Shown one piece after another: positions 21,501-25,000 of a stretch of 25,000 nucleotides of DNA. Position 1 is the stretch's first letter; every line of letters starts with the position of its first letter. Origin of the DNA: Cruorifilaria tuberocauda (taxonomy: Eukaryota > Nematoda > Chromadorea > Rhabditida > Onchocercidae); NCBI GenBank assembly GCA_013365365.1, contig JABVXU010000291.1:1-25000 (forward strand), read 5' to 3'. The position numbers and the translations under genes are program-made. The notes beneath the pieces were generated by a model, which made no database searches, was not told where the DNA came from, and saw only the letters and a program-made list of their open reading frames with translations.

Positions 21501-24500
21501 CTAGTAATATCCTAAAAAAAAACCTAAAAAAATCCTAGAAAAAAAGAAGACAATAATATAATTCCCTAAAAATCCTATATCGAACCTAAAATTTATAAGT
21601 TTATATTTTTTTTTTATACTACACTGATTTAGTTATTTTAATTCTACTATTTATCATAGACTTTTTTTCTCTTGCAATATTTTATAGGAAAAAATTTTGA
21701 AATTTTAGAATTTAAAAAATATCTATCAAATTTGCATTACTTTTAAATAAGAGTATGCTTTTCTAAAATTATTTCTAAAATTATAAATTTTTCTAGCGTA
21801 AAAAAAAAAACTTTTCCAATTTTTTCTTCTTATTCGTTTACTTGATTAAATTTGATATGCAAGAAAGCTATTTGATAGTAAAATATAAAATAGCTTCTTG
21901 CTTATCAACTTTTTTCTTTTTCTCATTGTTACCGTTCAGCTTCATCAGCTGCTTTTGATGCTTCTTCTAATTTTTCTGTAGCACTTTTTAAACGATCTTC
22001 TGTACGCTCCAAATCCTCCTCAACAAGCACAATCCGACGATTCAATGCTGCCACTTCAGCTTCTGCCTAAAATAAGTTATCTTTTAACAATCTCCCAAAA
22101 ATGAAATACTATTTTTAAATAGTAATGTAACTGCCTTCTTCTAAAATTAATATAATTTAAAAATTTTTGAAATCTTAATTTACTCGTCTTCGAAATCATC
22201 AACTGCTAAAATTTTTATAAAATTATAATATCAAATTTATCAAATTAATCTAATTCATGCTTTTTTTCTTTAGTAATATATTTTATTTTCATATTATTCT
22301 ATAGAATAAACTATGGTTTTATAATAAATATCAAAAAGAGAATTTAGAAAAAAAAATACCAAAAAGGGGATTAATTTTAGTTTGTAAAAAGTATTTTGTA
22401 AAAATGTAATGATATCAATAAATGCAATTCACAAAATGAGAAATTATTGAATTCTTCTTTAAAGGTCAAGTTTAAATAATAATAATAGAAGTAAGAATGA
22501 GTATTTGAAAGAAATGAGAGCATAAATTCAAATTGTCATTACAATTTCTCAATTCAACAATAACTATTACCACTTCTTTAGAGTTGTAATTATGTACCAA
22601 ATTTTCAAATATCACTCAACAATTTTAAACCTTTCAAACCATACTCATTCGAAAAATTTTTAGAAACTTCGCGAAAAAAAAAATTCATAAATTTTATCAA
22701 AATAATTAAATAACATGAATTTATTTTGTTGGTTTAAACAAATAATTATTACAATGATAAATAATAATCATATTTAATTATTGATTAGATTCATGATTTT
22801 TTCGTGAAATTTTTCTAAATTTTGAAATGTTTGACAGTGAAATCATACTAGTTTAAAAGAAAGGGTACAGTTGAAATTAATAACTATAAAGTCATCACCT
22901 TCGATATTTTAATAATTCTTAACTATTAATAATAATACAATAATATTAACAATAATAATAATAACAATAATAATAATAACAATAATAATGATAATAACAA
23001 CAGTAATAATAATAATAGTAATAATGATAATAATCATAATAATAATAATAATAATAGTAATAATATTAGTAATAATAATAAAAATAGCAATAATGATAAT
23101 AATTTAATAGTAATAAATTCTTTTGAAGTTAAATCAAAATTTATATTTTATAATGTTCAAAATATAGAAATTCTGATCTAATCATTAACGAATTTCTCTT
23201 TTATTCCTTTTTTTCTTATCAGATAATACGTCAGTTTATCCCTTTTATTCAAATGTATCATCTATATCATAATAAGATGAATTTATTTTGTTAGTTGTAA
23301 CAAATAATTATTATAATAATAAACTTTAATTGCTGATTAGATGAAATCTTGAAAAATAAATCTTAAAAAAAATCTCTGTAAACTTCTGATCTATGGTACC
23401 ATAATTGATCACATTTTATCCTTACTTTTTCTATATAAGGAAAAATTTTAATTTCATTTTACTATAAATTTCAATCTATTTCATCTATTCCGTCATTCTA
23501 TGCATCTCATTCATTCATTTATTTTAATTTCTATTATATTATCTTTAATTTCATTAATACTTCAAAAATAATCTCTCTAATCCTAATTTTCCTCAAATAA
23601 AAGAAATTTTTAAGAGATTTAAAAATTAAACTCAAGCTTGAAAACGTCTCTAAAATATTTTTTTTTTTTGTTGTTCAGTACATTTTTTTCTCTTTTCCTC
23701 TTCCTCTCTCTCTCTCTCATTTCTTTTTTTAAGCAAAAAAAAAATCTTCACAATTTCCATTCCCTTCTCTTCAATTATGCCATTATTGATTTTCTTCGGT
23801 ATTTTTTACCAACCAATCCTTTCATTATACATTAAGAATACGACGCAGATGTTTTCAATCCTTTAAAAATGCAAGGAAGAGAAAGGGGAAAAAAAAAAAC
23901 GAGAAAAGAATCTTGGAAATAATAAATTTCCCTTTTCATTGATAACATTCATCCAACATCTATATATCTATAATCTAAGGCTACATTCTAAATAATCATA
24001 TTTAAAAGAGAATATTAATTTCATTTATTTCCGTGACTGACATTTTTCTCAATACTCTGAATTACTTAATTACTTTAAATATTCTTCCGATAATTAATTT
24101 CTTACCTTTTAACTCGTTTTTTTTATTTTGTTTTTTGAAAGTAAAATAAACTTTAGCATATGTAAACATTTTCCTTTTTCTCTCTCTCTCTCTCTCTCTT
24201 GCTCAAATTCAGTTCTGAGAATATAACATAAATGTAAACATATAAATCATCCTTCATAGAATGTATAAAAGTTATTTCAATTATTGAAAAGTGGAACTGA
24301 AGAACATATTTCGAACTAAGTAAATAAGTAACTGGAATAGTTAAGTAAGTAATTGAACATGTTGAAGTAATTGAATTGAAATATCTATCAATTACTTGTT
24401 ATCTTAACCATCACTGTAACACTTAAAACTATCAACCAAATATTCATTTATCATTCTTCAACAAAAAAAAAAAGATTTAAATTTACAAATTTATTACTTT

Positions 24501-24927
24501 AATTTAAAATATCAATATATTTATATACGAATATTTGATATGTAAAATTTCGTACATTAACTGGAATAGGTGAAATGAAATTAAATAATTAAATATATTT
24601 AATAAAATTTAAAATAAAATATAATAAAAAAAATATTATTCAATTTTTAAAATTACTTATATTTAAATTTAGAAAATAATATAGGCAAAATTATATAACT
24701 TTTACCTAAAAAACTTTTTCCAATAAATTAATTTCTCAATTGATAAATTAATATTGAAATGTCATACATACATCTTCACGTTTTTTACGTTCCTCTTCCA
24801 GAAGTCGTTTCACTTCATCAGCTTCATCTTTTGCTGCTTCCGCTTCTTCTCGTGCTTGTCGCATTTTTTTCTTGAGCACATCAAGAAGTGACGTTTGTTG
24901 AGCTCCAGCTTTTTCCGGTTTTGACAT
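9447..24927 (-). CDS. lev-11: Tropomyosin gene (low-molecular-weight first exon and all downstream exons)
   Basis: Gene-level entry. Constitutive plus one choice from each set: first exon 24927-24772; exon 4: 22066-21933 or 21372-21239; exon 5: 20249-20132, 19084-18967 or 17777-17660; exon 6: 16465-16395; exon 7: 15788-15650 or 14575-14437; exon 8: 14110-14041; exon 9: 13379-13297, 12348-12266 or 9529-9447. Any full set sums to 771 nt, 256 residues, matching the short nematode tropomyosins. Tropomyosin is a parallel coiled-coil dimer that polymerises head-to-tail along actin filaments, controls troponin-regulated contraction in muscle, and governs actin-binding-protein access elsewhere. The C. 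elegans counterpart is lev-11 (tmy-1), known for alternative first, internal and last exons. The 284-residue forms use first exons that must lie beyond 25000. Confidence 0.97.
9530..12265. other. 3' UTR of exon 9b form and intron before exon 9c
   Basis: About 2.7 kb, AT-rich with many poly-A/T runs (for instance about 22 A at 12160-12180). No further terminal exon seen. Contains a 60-bp tandem duplication (10784-10894) and one UGCAUG (RNA strand) at 9654-9659, about 125 nt before exon 9c. Confidence 0.6.
10784..10894. repeat. 60-bp tandem duplication
   Basis: Copies at about 10784-10834 and 10844-10894 share TTTTACTTACT-GAATTAAC and GAGAAATA, then TTTA-ACGATTTT. In the transcript each copy presents an AGTAAGT donor-like site. 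Confidence 0.8.
12266..12348 (-). CDS. lev-11: Tropomyosin terminal exon 9b
   Basis: 83 nt coding, TGA at 12268-12266; strong acceptor TTTTTTTCAG. Encodes (E)[19 protein letters not shown] then LSELNTV. It is the most diverged C-terminus but keeps length and heptads. Possible poly(A) signals (TTTATT on +) lie far off at about 11193 and 11201. Confidence 0.9.
13297..13379 (-). CDS. lev-11: Tropomyosin terminal exon 9a
   Basis: 83 nt coding, TGA at 13299-13297. The acceptor GAGAGCTACAG has a poor pyrimidine tract. Encodes (D)[19 protein letters not shown] then VQEIQTS. It shares the D-E-L-x-x-E-K-E-R start with the canonical terminal exon but lacks the LSGY end. Candidate poly(A) signals (TTTATT on +) lie at 13099-13104 and 13060-13065. 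Confidence 0.9.
13380..14040. other. Intron between exon 8 and exon 9a
   Basis: About 660 bp of AT-rich sequence with no exon seen. Confidence 0.6.
14041..14110 (-). CDS. lev-11: Tropomyosin exon 8 (constitutive, 70 nt)
   Basis: Acceptor TTATTATAG, donor GTTTGT. It encodes [20 protein letters not shown] then RLE plus the first base of an Asp/Glu codon. Invariant tropomyosin sequence; same 70-nt size as the vertebrate counterpart. The split codon gives Asp with 9a and 9c and Glu with 9b. Confidence 0.97.
14437..14575 (-). CDS. lev-11: Tropomyosin exon 7b (canonical version)
   Basis: 139 nt; acceptor TTTGTGCAG, donor GTATGA. It encodes [46 protein letters not shown], the highly conserved tropomyosin segment seen across animals. 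Its 139 nt equal the sum of vertebrate exons 6 (76) and 7 (63), so it corresponds to both in one exon. Confidence 0.97.
15147..15165 (-). promoter_or_regulatory. G-rich tract (possible RNA quadruplex)
   Basis: CCCC-T-CCCCCCCCCC-T-CCC on the + strand, so GGG-A-G10-A-GGGG in the tropomyosin pre-mRNA. It is the only such tract in the window, and is near the middle of the exon 7a-7b intron. Confidence 0.6.
15473..15567. repeat. 55-bp tandem duplication with decoy donor sites
   Basis: Copies of TATTTCGAATAATTAATCTA + ATTAAAAAACTAC at 15473-15505 and 15528-15560 (period 55). In the transcript, GTAAGT occurs at the reverse complements of 15510-15515, 15519-15524 and 15562-15567, that is 83-135 nt after exon 7a. 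Confidence 0.85.
15650..15788 (-). CDS. lev-11: Tropomyosin exon 7a (alternative version)
   Basis: 139 nt (1 nt plus 46 codons); acceptor AAACAACAG, donor GTGAAA (weak). It encodes [46 protein letters not shown]. Same length and phase as exon 7b, and the core N-L-K-x-L-E-V-x-E-E-x-A-L-Q-R-E is shared, but the ends differ strongly. C. elegans has a corresponding alternative exon 7a, used in the LEV-11O isoform of head muscle; orthology here is inferred from position and pattern. Confidence 0.9.
15789..16394. other. Intron between exon 6 and exon 7a
   Basis: No exon. Contains a small hairpin, TCAGGT (15843-15848) with ACCTGA (15861-15866), 55-80 nt before exon 7a, and a GUGUG-containing stretch (CACACG on the + strand near 16247). 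Confidence 0.55.
16395..16465 (-). CDS. lev-11: Tropomyosin exon 6 (constitutive, 71 nt)
   Basis: Acceptor GTTTTTAG, donor GTTAGT. It encodes [20 protein letters not shown] then AGE plus two bases of an Asn/Lys codon. Matches the invariant central segment; 71 nt is also the size of the equivalent vertebrate exon. The split codon reads Asn with exon 7b (AA|C) and Lys with exon 7a (AA|A). Confidence 0.96.
16466..17659. other. Intron between exon 5c and exon 6
   Basis: About 1.2 kb, AT-rich, no exon seen. One UGCAUG (RNA strand) lies at 17374-17379, about 280 nt after exon 5c. Confidence 0.6.
17583..17632 (-). repeat. (GA)n run just downstream of exon 5c
   Basis: On the + strand, CTCTCTCTCTCTCTCTCTC plus CCCAACCTCTCTCTCCCTC. 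In the transcript it is a GAGAG/GGGAGAG purine run starting about 28 nt into the intron after exon 5c. Purine-rich runs can bind SR-type splicing proteins (general knowledge); a role here is inference. Confidence 0.7.
17660..17777 (-). CDS. lev-11: Tropomyosin exon 5c (long/muscle-form type)
   Basis: 118 nt; acceptor GGGATTTAG, donor GTGACA (non-consensus). It encodes [20 protein letters not shown] then [19 protein letters not shown], the canonical muscle tropomyosin wording of nematodes. A GA-repeat follows the donor by about 25-80 nt (CT on the + strand, 17583-17630). Confidence 0.95.
17778..18966. other. Intron between exons 5b and 5c
   Basis: About 1.2 kb of AT-rich sequence with no exon seen; a (TA)n stretch at about 18035-18052 is the only simple repeat of note. 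Confidence 0.6.
18967..19084 (-). CDS. lev-11: Tropomyosin exon 5b (divergent third version)
   Basis: 118 nt; acceptor CAATTCAG, donor GTTTTG (non-consensus). It encodes [20 protein letters not shown] then [19 protein letters not shown]. Same length, phase and heptad layout as 5a and 5c, but much more diverged: the near-invariant R-S-x-Q-D-E-E-R-A-N block is replaced and a Cys appears. The intact frame and clean splice sites argue for a used exon rather than a decayed copy. Confidence 0.9.
19085..20131. other. Intron between exons 5a and 5b, with UGCAUG cluster
   Basis: About 1 kb, AT-rich, with no exon seen. Its distinct feature is four copies of UGCAUG (RNA strand) at 19640-19703, entered separately. 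Confidence 0.6.
19640..19703 (-). promoter_or_regulatory. Cluster of four UGCAUG splicing-factor motifs
   Basis: CATGCA on the + strand (UGCAUG in the transcript) at 19640-19645, 19647-19652, 19667-19672 and 19698-19703. UGCAUG is the established binding site of the FOX family (C. elegans FOX-1/ASD-1), which controls mutually exclusive exons in nematodes. It lies 429-492 nt after exon 5a and about 560 nt before exon 5b. Confidence 0.6.
20132..20249 (-). CDS. lev-11: Tropomyosin exon 5a
   Basis: 118 nt (1 nt plus 39 codons); acceptor ATCGTATAG, donor GTTATT (non-consensus). It encodes [20 protein letters not shown] then [19 protein letters not shown]. This wording ([27 protein letters not shown]) is that of C. 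elegans short isoforms. First of three interchangeable versions of this segment (residues about 98-136 of the 256-residue chain). Confidence 0.95.
20250..21238. other. Intron between exons 4b and 5a
   Basis: No exon seen. Contains an imperfect direct repeat at about 20433-20479 and 20518-20562 sharing AATTATTAAAGCTT and GTGAAAAAAAAAA. Confidence 0.6.
21239..21372 (-). CDS. lev-11: Tropomyosin exon 4b (long/muscle-form type)
   Basis: 134 nt; acceptor AACTTCTAG with a purine-rich upstream region, donor GTCAGC. It encodes [20 protein letters not shown] then [20 protein letters not shown] and ends DESE plus a split Arg codon. [15 protein letters not shown] and THTADESER are the wording of the 284-residue muscle tropomyosin of parasitic and free-living nematodes. 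The codons are GC-richer than in exon 4a. Confidence 0.95.
21457..21485 (-). promoter_or_regulatory. Hairpin between exons 4a and 4b
   Basis: TTCCGGTT (21457-21464) and AACCGGAA (21478-21485) are exact complements around a 13-nt loop. The stem sits 85-113 nt before exon 4b on the transcript, next to a GGAA/GTAGGAAG purine tract (21405-21450 on the + strand as CTTCC repeats). A role in exon choice is inference. Confidence 0.5.
21933..22066 (-). CDS. lev-11: Tropomyosin exon 4a (short-form type)
   Basis: 134 nt; acceptor TTTTAG, donor GTAACA. It encodes [20 protein letters not shown] then [15 protein letters not shown] and ends AADEAE plus a split Arg codon. The [14 protein letters not shown] wording is that of the short nematode isoforms. 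It is the first choice after the short first exon and shares length and phase with exon 4b, so the two are presumably mutually exclusive (using both would insert 134 nt and break the frame). Confidence 0.95.
22714..23341. repeat. Diverged direct repeat flanking the AAT array
   Basis: Copies at about 22714-22795 and 23274-23341 share ATGAATTTATTTTGTT-GTT and ACAAATAATTATTA, then TTAATTG-TGATTAGAT, with a few gaps. The span given covers both copies and the array between them. Confidence 0.65.
22921..23116. repeat. (AAT)n imperfect microsatellite
   Basis: About 195 bp of AAT/AAC/AGT/GAT trinucleotides (mostly AATAAT). Lies within the first tropomyosin intron. Confidence 0.9.
24772..24927 (-). 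CDS. lev-11: Tropomyosin first coding exon of the low-molecular-weight isoform
   Basis: ATG at 24927-24925; 52 codons; donor GTATGT starts at 24771, phase 0. It begins [10 protein letters not shown], with [15 protein letters not shown], then the charged heptads ending EEERKKRED, the N-terminus typical of nematode 256-residue tropomyosins. The upstream in-frame ATG at 24957 is less likely: its preceding stretch (INEEGRRKK) is not part of the family and reads like purine-rich 5' UTR. Long forms should skip this exon. Confidence 0.93.
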
Positions 24928-25000
24928 TTTCTTTCTCCTTCCTTCTTCGTTGATCACTTTTTCTTCTCTTTCTAATTCTTCCCTTTCTTACCAGCTATAA
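24928..25000 (-). promoter_or_regulatory. 5' UTR of the short tropomyosin transcript
   Basis: Purine-rich leader (on the minus strand) up to the ATG, about 73 nt visible. TTATAG at the very window edge (revcomp of 24995-25000) is a possible acceptor for trans-spliced leader or an upstream exon, but is too short a context to decide. Confidence 0.35.

Larger units (their letters stand above)
22067..24771. other. Large first intron of the short tropomyosin form
   Basis: About 2.7 kb, AT-rich; no further tropomyosin-like exon was found on reading the minus strand. Holds the AAT microsatellite (about 22920-23115), a diverged direct repeat on either side of it, and CT runs at about 23700-23720 and 24180-24200. 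Confidence 0.65.

Noticed and set aside
24928..24957. Upstream in-frame ATG at 24957 as the tropomyosin start
   Set aside because: Adds ten residues absent from the family; the ATG at 24927 gives the known MSK-type N-terminus.

Overview
This 25 kb, very AT-rich, intron-rich stretch is nuclear DNA from a nematode. The evidence is two recognisable animal genes with nematode-type features: TTTTCAG/TTTTTAG acceptors, short exons, and a tropomyosin closely resembling nematode LEV-11. A parasitic (filarial or other clade III/I) nematode is plausible from the tropomyosin wording, but that is inference.

Layout. Positions 229-6012 (+) hold the 3' half of a collagen XV/XVIII gene (C. elegans cle-1 type): a trimerisation domain, a short hinge, a large Gln/Pro-rich hinge exon, and a complete endostatin domain ending at the stop at 6010-6012. 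The nine proposed exons join in frame to 567 residues; the Gly-X-Y collagen part must lie before position 1. Positions 6013-9446 are a convergent (tail-to-tail) intergenic region with no supported gene. It holds 3' UTR sequence and several repeats: an 18/15-bp array, a 192-bp inverted-repeat element, ATT repeats, TG/TA repeats and a degenerate GATAACGTGTAA-type block.

Positions 9447-24927 (-) hold a tropomyosin gene (lev-11/tmy-1 type), read from high to low coordinates. The window contains the first exon of the low-molecular-weight form plus alternative exon sets: two versions of exon 4 (134 nt each), three of exon 5 (118 nt each), one exon 6 (71 nt), two of exon 7 (139 nt each), one exon 8 (70 nt) and three terminal exons 9 (83 nt coding each). 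(Exon numbers here are working labels based on nematode/vertebrate counterparts.) Within each set the lengths and reading phases are identical, so any combination stays in frame. The low-molecular-weight transcript is 771 nt, 256 residues. With this first exon 2x3x2x3 = 36 proteins are formally possible; the high-molecular-weight first exons should lie beyond 25000.

The most interesting signals are in the tropomyosin introns and look like machinery for choosing among these exons. They are: a 16-bp GC-cored complementary pair about 700 nt apart in the intron between the two exon-7 versions; a G-tract in the loop of that pair (on the RNA strand); three decoy GTAAGT donor sites in a 55-bp duplication just downstream of the first exon 7; a cluster of four UGCAUG (FOX-1/ASD-1-type) motifs in 64 nt between exons 5a and 5b; and a CCGG-stem hairpin plus a purine-rich tract before exon 4b. 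None of these has been tested here; they are read from sequence.
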